DNA of 6,370 nucleotides from an uncultured Lachnospiraceae bacterium (GCA_910579735.1 CAJTUZ010000043.1:3962-10331), one strand, 5' to 3'. Shown: positions 1-6,370, numbered from the stretch's first letter. Program-made: numbers and translations. Notes: generated by a model not told the origin, from the sequence alone.

Positions 1-13
1 TCTTTTCAGGAGC

Positions 14-2713
14 TTACAGCAGATTTATGATGATGGTGTGCATGCCGTCTGATAATGCAGTAAGCATATTTCGGGAAAGACTAACAAAAGAATCTTCATT
101 TACTGCAAGTTCATTCCCATCACATGAAGCAGAATCAATAATATAAGCTCCAAAGTCTTTGCTGTTTTTATTTTTATAAATAATAGTAAAATTTTTCCCT
201 GCAAAAGGAATGGTAATGGAAGCGGCGGCATTTTCATCAAACTGGCAGGCCAGAAGTTTTGGATACAGGATAAGGTCTCCGGCTTCGCCCCGGACACCGA
301 AGACTTCTGTAATCATCGTCAGCATAAACCAGCTTGCGGCGCCTGTCAGATACTGGTACATTCCCCGTCCGTCAGAACGGAAATATTCCGGAATCCCTGG
401 ATAGATATGGCTGGTATTAAAATCCAGGGCTGTATCGGCAAGTGTCTTAAGCGCTTTCCATCCTTCTTTTACAAATCCTCTGTGATACAGGGCGTTGGCA
501 TACATAACCGCCATATGGGAGAATACCGCTCCGTTTTCTTTTTCGCCATATGCAAATCCAAACATACGCCCCATATCAAATTTCAGTTCATGGAAATCGG
601 TATTCAGGCGGTAACCGCCGATTTCTTTTTGATAAAGATAGCGATCGGCGCTTCTTGTAATCTTTTCAATCTGGCTGTCTTCCGCGGTTCCGCTCATAAT
701 AGCAAAAACTTGTCCGGTCAGCATCATACGCACATGGTCTTTGAACACCCCTTCAACGGCGCGGCCATGGTTATCATAATAGCTGTTAAACCATCCTTCT
801 TCACCCGGACCGTCAATCCATTCCTGGGATCTCAGACGCTCCATGAGCCAGTTCGCTTTTTGAATCAGATTTACAGCAAGAGCCGAGAGTGAGATGCTGA
901 TACGTTTACCGCTGACGGTATGTCTGCAGCAACCCATGTAGTCGGCTATTATTTTGTGCTTTTTTCCGATATCGTCAAAGACATTTACATCGTTTTCCAA
1001 TAAAATCTTTATTTCTTCCAACAATTCTACCGTATGCGTGGAGGAATGGCTGTCCAATAGACGGATCATTGACGCAAGATTCAACAGGTTACCGGCATAG
1101 GCACAGGTAAAAGCAACGCTTTCGCCGTGTTCTGACGCCATATCCAGTGCATCGTTCCAATCGGCTCCGCGGAGTCTGTAGATGTTATGGTCTCCTACTT
1201 CATAAAATGCAGTCAGCTGCTGGATGAGAAGATGCTCTAAAATACTTCCGGTATAGATGTCATTTTGGGCAGTACGTTGTTTGTCTCCCTGTTCTGAATT
1301 CCACAGAACATCAACCTCAGTTCCGCGCATAGTCTGAGCGTCTTTAAAATAGGAAATAGATTTATTTAGTATTTGGGCGTCTCCTGTTTGGTCTATATAA
1401 AGTTTTGTCGTCATTAACGGCCAAAGTGCATGATCCATCCATACCCTGGAGATTCCATTTCGATCTGCAAGGAAATTACCATCTCCATTTCCGATAATTG
1501 TTGCGTTGGTTCCATCAATGCGGACGCCCCCATAATTCATGGCAATCATATGACTGACGCTTTCAGGTTCTATCAGCAGCAAAGAAAGACAATCCTGCCA
1601 CAGATCTCTCCATCCACGGCCGCCTCGTCCGTAGTCATGATGCGGAAGGAAAGAACAGCCGAATAATCGGCGGAGGAACGGCTGAAAGCAGATCCATTTC
1701 ATTAGATGGTCAAAATCCGCTTCCTTCGTATGGAACTTCACGTTTACTTTATTTTGCCAGTAAGATTTTGTATCCGAAAAAGCCTTTTGTACTTTGCCGT
1801 CGGTATTATATTTCTCAAACAGGTCAAGAATCTTTTTTTCATTGTCTTCCACGCCAATAAGAAGAATATAATCTGCTTTTTCCCCAGGCGCAAGAGAGAC
1901 GGTTTCAAAGCGGAAGGCGCCCATTGCTTCCTTTCCGGCCGCATGCCCGGGCGCTGTAACCCCAGGGTGTTTTTCATATATGGCGCGGGGATGCGTAAAG
2001 GTTCCCCCTTCGCCGACGAAATCTTCGACAGTGGGATAGAAACTCTTCGGTGCATTTCCATTACCCATACACCCCATAACATAATAAATATGTTTATTGG
2101 GACGGTGCCCTTTTTCATCAAAGGACATGGTGGGGCAGATAAGGACTCCGTTTTTATTCGTATCAATCCTGTGCAGCATGGATGTGACATTCCTGTGGTC
2201 GCGGATGTTGTCTGCACTGCGCCCATAGATCGGAATCGCGGCATAAGGAGTTAATTCCTGCGTAACTTCCGATTGATTCTGCACGGTTACATACATGATT
2301 TCTACATTGTAATCTTTTGGAATAAAAGAGGTAATCGTAGACTTTAATTGGTGGACTTTGGACAATCTTGTCAGTGTTTGCCACATAAATCCTGCTTTCA
2401 GTTCACTTTCATCCTGCATTGCAGTAAATTTGACGCTTTCCTGCTTGGCGGACGCTCCAGCAGCTGAATATGCATCTGCGCCGTCTTTTAACAGCCAAAA
2501 GTTACGGGTGGAACGATTATTATGTAAGTTTTCAGAACTTACTGGTTCTAAAAGGAAGGTTTCCTGATCAATCTTGGCATCGCCCCCAAGATTTGGCGTT
2601 ACGGCGCTCTTCAGCCCCATTTCCGATGCCAGGGGAAAGTATAAATAACTTGTATTTTCCGGTTGCCTTATTGAAAAGCTGCCATGCTCATCGATAAATT
2701 TTAAATGCTCCAA
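14..2713 (-). CDS. GH94 glycoside phosphorylase (cellobiose/laminaribiose phosphorylase-like)
   Basis: This is a cytoplasmic enzyme of 899 residues with no signal peptide. GH94 enzymes are inverting phosphorylases that split a beta-glucoside with phosphate to give alpha-glucose 1-phosphate plus the shortened sugar. The expected layout is an N-terminal beta-sandwich (about 1-290), a helical linker, an (alpha/alpha)6 catalytic barrel (about 330-820) and a short C-terminal beta part. Visible motifs are WRDLWQD (368-374); GADWNDALD with D521 as the likely general acid and W519 before it; KENGAVFSH, with K725/E726 and H733 spaced like the glucose- and phosphate-contacting K, E and H of cellobiose phosphorylase; and a Thr-Gly pair at 790-791. 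It is longer than typical cellobiose phosphorylases (about 810) and close to laminaribiose phosphorylases (about 900), so a beta-1,3 substrate is possible but unproven. The start is TTG: an in-frame TAA lies just upstream and AAAGGAG sits 8 nt before it. It is transcribed divergently from a sugar transporter that probably supplies its substrate. Confidence 0.9.
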   Translation of the reverse strand: MEHLKFIDEHGSFSIRQPENTSYLYFPLASEMGLKSAVTPNLGGDAKIDQETFLLEPVSSENLHNNRSTRNFWLLKDGADAYSAAGASAKQESVKFTAMQDESELKAGFMWQTLTRLSKVHQLKSTITSFIPKDYNVEIMYVTVQNQSEVTQELTPYAAIPIYGRSADNIRDHRNVTSMLHRIDTNKNGVLICPTMSFDEKGHRPNKHIYYVMGCMGNGNAPKSFYPTVEDFVGEGGTFTHPRAIYEKHPGVTAPGHAAGKEAMGAFRFETVSLAPGEKADYILLIGVEDNEKKILDLFEKYNTDGKVQKAFSDTKSYWQNKVNVKFHTKEADFDHLMKWICFQPFLRRLFGCSFLPHHDYGRGGRGWRDLWQDCLSLLLIEPESVSHMIAMNYGGVRIDGTNATIIGNGDGNFLADRNGISRVWMDHALWPLMTTKLYIDQTGDAQILNKSISYFKDAQTMRGTEVDVLWNSEQGDKQRTAQNDIYTGSILEHLLIQQLTAFYEVGDHNIYRLRGADWNDALDMASEHGESVAFTCAYAGNLLNLASMIRLLDSHSSTHTVELLEEIKILLENDVNVFDDIGKKHKIIADYMGCCRHTVSGKRISISLSALAVNLIQKANWLMERLRSQEWIDGPGEEGWFNSYYDNHGRAVEGVFKDHVRMMLTGQVFAIMSGTAEDSQIEKITRSADRYLYQKEIGGYRLNTDFHELKFDMGRMFGFAYGEKENGAVFSHMAVMYANALYHRGFVKEGWKALKTLADTALDFNTSHIYPGIPEYFRSDGRGMYQYLTGAASWFMLTMITEVFGVRGEAGDLILYPKLLACQFDENAAASITIPFAGKNFTIIYKNKNSKDFGAYIIDSASCDGNELAVNEDSFVSLSRNMLTALSDGMHTIIINLL

Positions 2714-2721
2714 TCTTTATA

Positions 2722-2728
2722 CTCCTTT
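2722..2728 (-). promoter_or_regulatory. Ribosome binding site deciding the TTG start of the GH94 gene
   Basis: On the minus strand this reads AAAGGAG and lies 8 nt before the TTG at 2713-2711. An in-frame TAA lies between it and the TTG, so the gene cannot start further upstream. Together these fix a TTG start. Confidence 0.85.
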
Positions 2729-2752
2729 CATTTATATATTTAGATAAAGAAC

Positions 2753-2758
2753 ATCATA
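2753..2758 (-). promoter_or_regulatory. Candidate -10 box of the GH94 gene promoter
   Basis: The minus strand reads TATGAT (5 of 6 to consensus). The position 17 nt upstream is only a T run, with no TTGACA-like -35. A start of transcription near 2746 would leave a leader of about 33 nt containing the ribosome site. The box is exactly 37 nt from the left arm of the 19-bp inverted repeat, mirroring the opposite promoter. It is a prediction from sequence only and the AT-rich context allows other boxes. Confidence 0.5.
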
Positions 2759-2795
2759 GAGGAAATCGCATATGAAAAAAATAAAAAACATGTGA

Positions 2796-2882
2796 AAAAT
2801 ATCAGATTCATGACCTAAAATAAGCGAGGCAGTCCCCATTGTTTCGCTGAAAATTTAAAATGTGTCATGAATCTGATATTTT
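2796..2882. repeat. Perfect 19-bp inverted repeat, likely paired activator sites
   Basis: The arms are 2796-2814 (AAAATATCAGATTCATGAC) and 2864-2882 (its exact reverse complement), separated by 49 nt. The first mismatches on both sides end the match cleanly. The structure lies between the two divergent candidate promoters, so neither transcript should contain it, which argues for a DNA-level role. Each arm, read toward its own gene, is the same sequence followed 37 nt later by a -10 box; this would place it about 50-68 nt upstream of each transcription start, a usual place for an activator. The regulator is not encoded in this window; an AraC-family or response-regulator protein would fit, but that is inference. 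Confidence 0.75.
2823..2848. repeat. Short inverted repeat nested in the spacer of the 19-bp repeat
   Basis: AGCGA (2823-2827) and TCGCT (2844-2848) are reverse complements 16 nt apart, near the centre of the 49-nt spacer. This could be a further operator half-site pair or chance; five-base arms are weak evidence. Confidence 0.25.
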
Positions 2883-2919
2883 GGTAAGAACTCTAATATA
2901 ACTGAAAAAAATTATATAT

Positions 2920-2925
2920 TATAAT
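2920..2925 (+). promoter_or_regulatory. Candidate -10 box of the transporter operon promoter
   Basis: A perfect TATAAT in an AT-rich stretch. The position 17 nt upstream reads TATAAC, a poor -35, which suggests that an activator is needed. The right arm of the 19-bp inverted repeat ends 37 nt upstream. Transcription would start near 2932, giving a leader of about 52 nt that contains a small hairpin and the ribosome site of the binding-protein gene. Confidence 0.6.
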
Positions 2926-2941
2926 CCATCCATCAATAAAC

Positions 2942-2959
2942 GTGAAGCTAATGCTTCAC
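2942..2959 (+). promoter_or_regulatory. Leader hairpin upstream of the binding-protein gene
   Basis: GTGAAGC, a TAAT loop and GCTTCAC form a perfect 7-bp stem. It would sit about 10 nt from the predicted 5' end of the mRNA and 6 nt before the ribosome site. It has no T tract after it, so it is not a terminator. It may protect the mRNA 5' end, or the palindrome may be a repressor operator overlapping the start of transcription. Confidence 0.5.
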
Positions 2960-2965
2960 AAATAT

Positions 2966-2975
2966 AAAAGGAGGG
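2966..2975 (+). promoter_or_regulatory. Ribosome binding site deciding the start of the binding-protein gene
   Basis: AAAAGGAGGG lies 8 nt before the ATG at 2984. It rules out the in-frame GTG at 2942, which is inside the leader hairpin and would add 14 residues ahead of a signal peptide that is complete without them. Confidence 0.9.
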
Positions 2976-2983
2976 TTTTATCA

Positions 2984-4417
2984 ATGAAAAAGAGAGTAGT
3001 CAGTATCATGTTAATTGCGGCGATGGCAGCAAGTCTGGCAGCAGGCTGCGGGAAGTCGTCTGGTTCTGATTCTGGAAACGGCGGTTCGTCAAGCGGCGGT
3101 TCGTCAAGCGGCGGTTCGTCAAGCGCCGGTGCGTCAAGTGGCGAGGAAGGAAAGGTTATTAATATTTATAGCTGGAATGACGAATTTCGTGAACGTGTGG
3201 AGGCAGTTTATCCGGAAGTAAAGGAAACTTCTAAGGACGGCACGGTAACTGTTTTAAACGACGGTACGGAGATTCACTGGATTATCAATCCCAATCAGGA
3301 TGGCGTCTATCAGCAAAAGCTTGACGAGGCGCTGATGCAGCAGGCAGACGCCTCAGCCGATGACAAGGTCGATATCTTCTTGTCAGAGACGGATTATGTC
3401 AATAAATATACGGATGCAGATGCGGATGCGGCTATACCGCTTAAGGATCTTGGAATTGACCCTGATAGGGATCTGGCAGATCAGTATGATTTTACGAAAG
3501 TTACAGCTTCTGATGTAGATGGCGTTCAGAGGGGCTCTACATGGCAGTGCTGTCCGGGACTGTTAGTATATCGCCGTGATATCGCCAAAGAAGTATTTGG
3601 AACAGATGATCCGGAAGAAATCGGTCAGAAAGTAAAAGACTGGGATACTATAAAAGCAACGGCAGAAGAGCTAAAAGCAAAAGGATATTATACATTTGCT
3701 TCCTATGCAGATACATTCCGTCTGTATGGCAACAGCATTGAAGAATCATGGGTAAGTCCTGGTGAAACGACGATTAAAGTTGACCAGAAAATCATGGATT
3801 GGGTAAATAGTTCGAAAGAGTGGCTGGATGCAGGTTATCTGGATAAGAATGTAAAAGGCCAGTGGAACGATGACTGGAATAAAGCGATGAGTTCTGCTTC
3901 CAAAGTATTCGCATTCCTGTTCCCGGCATGGGGAATTGATTTTACTTTGAATCCAAACTGGGACGGTGAAGACGGCGTATGGGCTGTTACCAATCCTCCG
4001 CAGGAATATAACTGGGGCGGTTCTTATGTACATGCATGTACGGGTACAGATAATCCGGAGCACGTAAAAGACATTATTCTTGCGGTAACGGTAGACAAAG
4101 ATAATCTGCTGAAAATTTCAAAAGACTATTCGGATTTCACGAATACAACAAGCGGTATGAAAGAAGCGGCAGAAGATGATTCTTTCGCTTCAGAATTCCT
4201 TGGAGGGCAGAATGCATTTGAATACTTTGTACCGGTTGCAGAAAATATTGAGATTGCTCCGCTTTCCGCATATGATCAGGGATGTGTGGAATTAATCCAG
4301 AATTCGTTCAGCGATTACCTGCAGGGGAAGGTTGACTATGATAAGGCGAAAAAGAATTTTGAGACGGCGATCATAGAGCGTTATCCTGATATTACCGAGA
4401 TTCAATGGCCGGAATAG
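2984..4417 (+). CDS. Sugar ABC transporter substrate-binding lipoprotein
   Basis: A 477-residue extracellular solute-binding protein of the family 1 (maltodextrin-binding-like) type. It captures the sugar outside the cell and hands it to the two permeases encoded downstream. Residues 1-22 are a lipoprotein signal peptide: KKR near the N-terminus, a hydrophobic core, then LAAGC with C22 as the lipid-modified residue. A flexible Gly/Ser linker follows to about residue 56, including GGSSS units, and the folded domain begins near K57 (VINIYSWND). Tryptophan- and tyrosine-rich stretches in the second half, for example AWGIDF and NWGGSYVH, are the kind of aromatic surface that stacks on sugar rings. 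The ATG at 2984 has an excellent ribosome site. It is the first gene of the operon, after a leader hairpin and before a strong intercistronic hairpin. Family and role are clear; the bound sugar is inferred to be a beta-glucoside only from the divergent GH94 gene. Confidence 0.92.
   Translation: MKKRVVSIMLIAAMAASLAAGCGKSSGSDSGNGGSSSGGSSSGGSSSAGASSGEEGKVINIYSWNDEFRERVEAVYPEVKETSKDGTVTVLNDGTEIHWIINPNQDGVYQQKLDEALMQQADASADDKVDIFLSETDYVNKYTDADADAAIPLKDLGIDPDRDLADQYDFTKVTASDVDGVQRGSTWQCCPGLLVYRRDIAKEVFGTDDPEEIGQKVKDWDTIKATAEELKAKGYYTFASYADTFRLYGNSIEESWVSPGETTIKVDQKIMDWVNSSKEWLDAGYLDKNVKGQWNDDWNKAMSSASKVFAFLFPAWGIDFTLNPNWDGEDGVWAVTNPPQEYNWGGSYVHACTGTDNPEHVKDIILAVTVDKDNLLKISKDYSDFTNTTSGMKEAAEDDSFASEFLGGQNAFEYFVPVAENIEIAPLSAYDQGCVELIQNSFSDYLQGKVDYDKAKKNFETAIIERYPDITEIQWPE
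3080..3139 (+). repeat. 15-bp tandem repeat coding for the GGSSS linker
   Basis: Three identical copies of GGCGGTTCGTCAAGC (3080-3124) are followed by a fourth with three changes (3125-3139). They encode GGSSS three times, then AGASS, at residues 33-52 of the binding protein. The unit is a multiple of three, so gain or loss of copies would change linker length without breaking the frame. Confidence 0.9.
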
Positions 4418-4422
4418 ATAAA

Positions 4423-4454
4423 ATGACTGCGGGGCATTGATTGCCCTGCGTCAT
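4423..4454 (+). promoter_or_regulatory. Intercistronic hairpin between binding-protein and permease genes
   Basis: Arms 4423-4436 and 4442-4454 can form a 13-bp stem with one bulged T (4428), one G-T pair and a 5-nt loop (TTGAT). No T run follows, so it is not a typical terminator. It starts 5 nt after the stop codon of the binding-protein gene. In binding-protein transporter operons such hairpins often protect the upstream message from 3' decay, so that binding protein outnumbers permease; that role is inferred here. Confidence 0.65.
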
Positions 4455-4479
4455 ATGGAGCAGAAAGGAATGATAGTTT

Positions 4480-5433
4480 ATGAAATCAAAACATAAAAAA
4501 GTTGACTATTCAAAATGGGGATATATTTTTATTCTTCCATTTTTTGTAAGTTTCTTCATTTTTTCCTTTATTCCTTTGGTGGATACCATCCGGTATAGTT
4601 TTTTTGAATATTACCGTTCAGGAATTAAAGAGATCGGACCGAATTTTGTCGGAATGGAAAATTATATCAGCCTTCTGGGTTCGGATATGCTGAAATATGC
4701 AGCGAATACTCTGATTTTATGGATTATAGGATTTATTCCGCAGATTGTGATCGCGTTGGTACTTGCGGAGTGGTTCGTAGATGCAAGGTTAAAGATTCAC
4801 GGGACACAGTTTTTTAAGGTTGTTATCTATCTGCCGAACCTGATCATGGCGTCTGCATTTGCGATGTTATTTTTTACGATGTTCTCTACGAACGGACCGG
4901 TTAATTCTATTCTTATGTCCATAGGGCTTACCAGTCAGCCCATTGATTTCCTGGGTTCTGCGATGGGAACAAGATCATTGGTTGGGTTTATGAATTTCCT
5001 GATGTGGTTTGGAAATTCGACGATTATGTTGATGGCTGCAATTATGGGAATCAGTCCTGATGTATTTGAGGCGTCTGAACTGGACGGATGCAACAGTTTC
5101 CAGCGGTTCTTCTACATTACGCTGCCGCAGATACGGCCGATTCTTGCATATACGCTGATCACAGCGATCATTGGCGGCCTGCAGATGTTTGATGTGCCGC
5201 AGATCCTGACGAATGGACAGGGTACTCCGGACCGTACCTCCATGACTTTGATCATGTTCCTGAACAGCCATTTGAAGAGCAGAAATTATGGTATGGCAGG
5301 TGCGTTGTCTGTCTATCTGTTTATTGTCAGCGGTATTCTGTGCTTCTTTGTATATCGGATGACGAATAATGATGACCCGGACGGTTCGAAGGCAGCAGCG
5401 AAAAAAGCGAAAAAACAGCAAAGGAGGGGATAG
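4480..5433 (+). CDS. Sugar ABC transporter permease, MalF/UgpA type
   Basis: A 317-residue inner-membrane protein that forms half of the transport channel with the next gene's product. About six membrane segments are visible (near residues 13-35, 74-98, 113-135, 165-188, 221-240 and 272-293). The cytoplasmic EAA loop that docks on the ATPase is present at 197-216: EASELDG, then ITLP. The C-terminus (about 297-317) is a hydrophilic tail, acidic and then rich in lysine and arginine. The ATG is preceded by GAAAGGAA about 9 nt upstream. It follows the binding-protein gene by 62 bp containing a hairpin, and its last codons carry the ribosome site of the second permease gene, so the two are probably translationally coupled. 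The first membrane segment begins within 15 residues, and there is no long N-terminal extension as in enterobacterial MalF. Confidence 0.93.
   Translation: MKSKHKKVDYSKWGYIFILPFFVSFFIFSFIPLVDTIRYSFFEYYRSGIKEIGPNFVGMENYISLLGSDMLKYAANTLILWIIGFIPQIVIALVLAEWFVDARLKIHGTQFFKVVIYLPNLIMASAFAMLFFTMFSTNGPVNSILMSIGLTSQPIDFLGSAMGTRSLVGFMNFLMWFGNSTIMLMAAIMGISPDVFEASELDGCNSFQRFFYITLPQIRPILAYTLITAIIGGLQMFDVPQILTNGQGTPDRTSMTLIMFLNSHLKSRNYGMAGALSVYLFIVSGILCFFVYRMTNNDDPDGSKAAAKKAKKQQRRG
5420..5429 (+). promoter_or_regulatory. Ribosome binding site of the second permease gene, inside the first
   Basis: AAAGGAGGGG covers the last codons of the first permease gene and lies 8 nt before the ATG at 5438. It supports that ATG rather than the in-frame ATG at 5369, which would overlap the first permease gene by 65 bp and add a 23-residue lysine/arginine-rich stretch not expected in this family. 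Confidence 0.9.
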
Positions 5434-5437
5434 ATTT

Positions 5438-6283
5438 ATGAAATCAAAACAACCAAGTCATTTACGGAGTATAGTAGCGCATATTGTACTGATTATCCTG
5501 TCATTCATGTGTTTGTTTTTCTTCTATATCCTGTTCATCAACGCGACACGGTCGCATGCAGACCTGCAGAAAGGTTTTTCCGCATTGCCGGGAAACTATT
5601 TGTTAAAAAATCTATCTAATGTCGCCAATGACGGAACCTTTCCGATGTTGAGGGGTATCTTAAACAGTCTGATCGTTTCTGGCTGCTCTGCGGCAATTTG
5701 TACATATTTTTCAGCATTAACGGCGTATGGTCTGTATGCGTATAACTTTAAACTAAAGAAGGTTGCATTTACATTTATTATGGCGATTCTTGTAATGCCT
5801 ACACAGGTGACTGCAATGGGATTCCTGCGGTTGATCACGAATATGGGAATGTATGACTCTCTGCTCCCATTGATCCTGCCTTCGATTGCGTCTCCGGCTG
5901 TGTTCTATTTTATGTACAGTTATCTACAGTCGTCACTTCCGCTGTCACTTGTGGAAGCGTCAAGAATTGACGGCTGCGGAGAATTCAGGACTTTTAACCA
6001 GATTGTACTTCCGATTATGAAACCGGCGATTGCGGTGCAAGCGATTTTCAGTTTTGTAGGATGTTGGAATAATTACTTCGTTCCGGCTCTGGTTATTCAA
6101 TCGAAAGACAAGATGACCGTTCCGATTCTGATCGCGACACTTCGGGGCGCCGATTATATGAACTTTGATATGGGTAAGATCTATACAATGATTCTGGTGG
6201 CAATTGTGCCGATTATTATCGTATACCTGTGTCTTTCCAAGTTTATCATTGCAGGTGTTACACTTGGCGGTGTAAAGGAGTAA
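5438..6283 (+). CDS. Sugar ABC transporter permease, MalG/UgpE type
   Basis: A 281-residue inner-membrane protein, the partner of the first permease. Six membrane segments are visible (near residues 12-34, 74-96, 108-130, 143-163, 197-219 and 246-268). The EAA loop lies at 173-192: EASRIDG, then IVLP. The C-terminus, GVTLGGVKE, resembles the usual end of MalG-type permeases, which reaches toward the ATPase dimer. Length is normal for the type. The ATG at 5438 is 4 nt after the stop of the first permease gene and its ribosome site overlaps that gene. It is the last gene of the operon; a terminator follows about 18 nt after its stop. No ATPase gene follows before the terminator, so energy must come from a shared MsmK/MsiK-type ATPase encoded elsewhere (inference from how this transporter class works). 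Confidence 0.93.
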   Translation: MKSKQPSHLRSIVAHIVLIILSFMCLFFFYILFINATRSHADLQKGFSALPGNYLLKNLSNVANDGTFPMLRGILNSLIVSGCSAAICTYFSALTAYGLYAYNFKLKKVAFTFIMAILVMPTQVTAMGFLRLITNMGMYDSLLPLILPSIASPAVFYFMYSYLQSSLPLSLVEASRIDGCGEFRTFNQIVLPIMKPAIAVQAIFSFVGCWNNYFVPALVIQSKDKMTVPILIATLRGADYMNFDMGKIYTMILVAIVPIIIVYLCLSKFIIAGVTLGGVKE

Positions 6284-6301
6284 TAAAACAGGTTTAAAAA
6301 C

Positions 6302-6361
6302 GACTGCTATATGTAAGCCTTTTGAATTACAAAAAGCTGGCTGTGGCAGTCTTTCTTTTTA
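6302..6361 (+). terminator. Rho-independent terminator of the transporter operon
   Basis: GACTGC (6302-6307) pairs with GCAGTC (6346-6351), and an inner AGCC (6316-6319) can pair with GGCT (6339-6342), giving an interrupted stem. A T-rich tail, TTTCTTTTT (6352-6360), follows at once. The long, interrupted stem is less compact than usual, but position and tail fit the end of the operon. Confidence 0.7.
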
Positions 6362-6370
6362 TATTACTTT

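Noticed and set aside
1706..2254. A 182-codon open frame on the plus strand opposite the GH94 gene.
   Set aside because: It is antisense to conserved enzyme sequence, has no recognisable domain, and is explained by the coding bias of the real gene.
2761..2860. A CcpA catabolite-repression (cre) site in the divergent region.
   Set aside because: The two CG-centred candidates, near 2763-2776 and 2841-2854, each have about five mismatches to the consensus.
2796..2882. The 19-bp inverted repeat as an invertible switch or as a bidirectional terminator.
   Set aside because: The 49-nt interior carries no promoter, so inversion would change little, and no recombinase gene is nearby. It lies upstream of both candidate promoters and the genes diverge from it, so there is no transcript for it to end.
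2942..2983. GTG at 2942 as an upstream start of the binding-protein gene.
   Set aside because: It lies inside the leader hairpin and has no clear ribosome site, while AAAAGGAGGG is ideally placed for the ATG at 2984 and the signal peptide is complete from there.
2714..2983. A small gene in the divergent gap.
   Set aside because: The stretch is AT-rich and holds only the promoters, inverted repeats, leader hairpin and ribosome sites described. No open frame with a ribosome site was seen.
5369..5437. ATG at 5369 as the start of the second permease gene.
   Set aside because: It would overlap the first permease gene by 65 bp and add a basic stretch not typical of the family. The ATG at 5438 has a strong ribosome site.

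Overview
The window looks like a carbohydrate-use locus from a Gram-positive Clostridia-type bacterium, most likely a gut Lachnospiraceae relative. The reasons are strong AGGAGG-type ribosome sites about 8 nt from the starts, AT-rich intergenic DNA, a TTG start, a lipoprotein substrate-binding protein with a Gly/Ser linker after the lipobox, and a two-permease sugar transporter with no ATPase beside it. The taxonomic call is inference; no marker gene is present.

Layout: positions 14-2713 (minus strand) encode an 899-residue GH94 glycoside phosphorylase of the cellobiose/laminaribiose phosphorylase type. A 270-bp divergent control region follows (2714-2983). The plus strand then carries an operon: a lipoprotein sugar-binding protein (2984-4417), a first MalF-type permease (4480-5433) and a second MalG-type permease (5438-6283). 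A Rho-independent terminator lies at about 6302-6361. All four genes are intact.

The likely joint role is import of a short beta-glucoside (a disaccharide or small oligosaccharide) through the binding protein and two permeases, powered by an ATPase encoded elsewhere. The GH94 enzyme would then cleave it in the cytoplasm with phosphate to give alpha-glucose 1-phosphate, saving ATP. The exact sugar cannot be read from the sequence.

The most notable structure is in the control region. A perfect 19-bp inverted repeat (2796-2814 and 2864-2882) has each arm in the same orientation to its own promoter, and each arm is exactly 37 nt from a candidate -10 box. Neither candidate promoter has a recognisable -35 box. 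This suggests one activator switches on enzyme and transporter together from mirror-image sites. Other RNA-level structures are a hairpin in the binding-protein leader and a strong hairpin between the binding-protein and first permease genes. No new enzyme system or mobile element was found.
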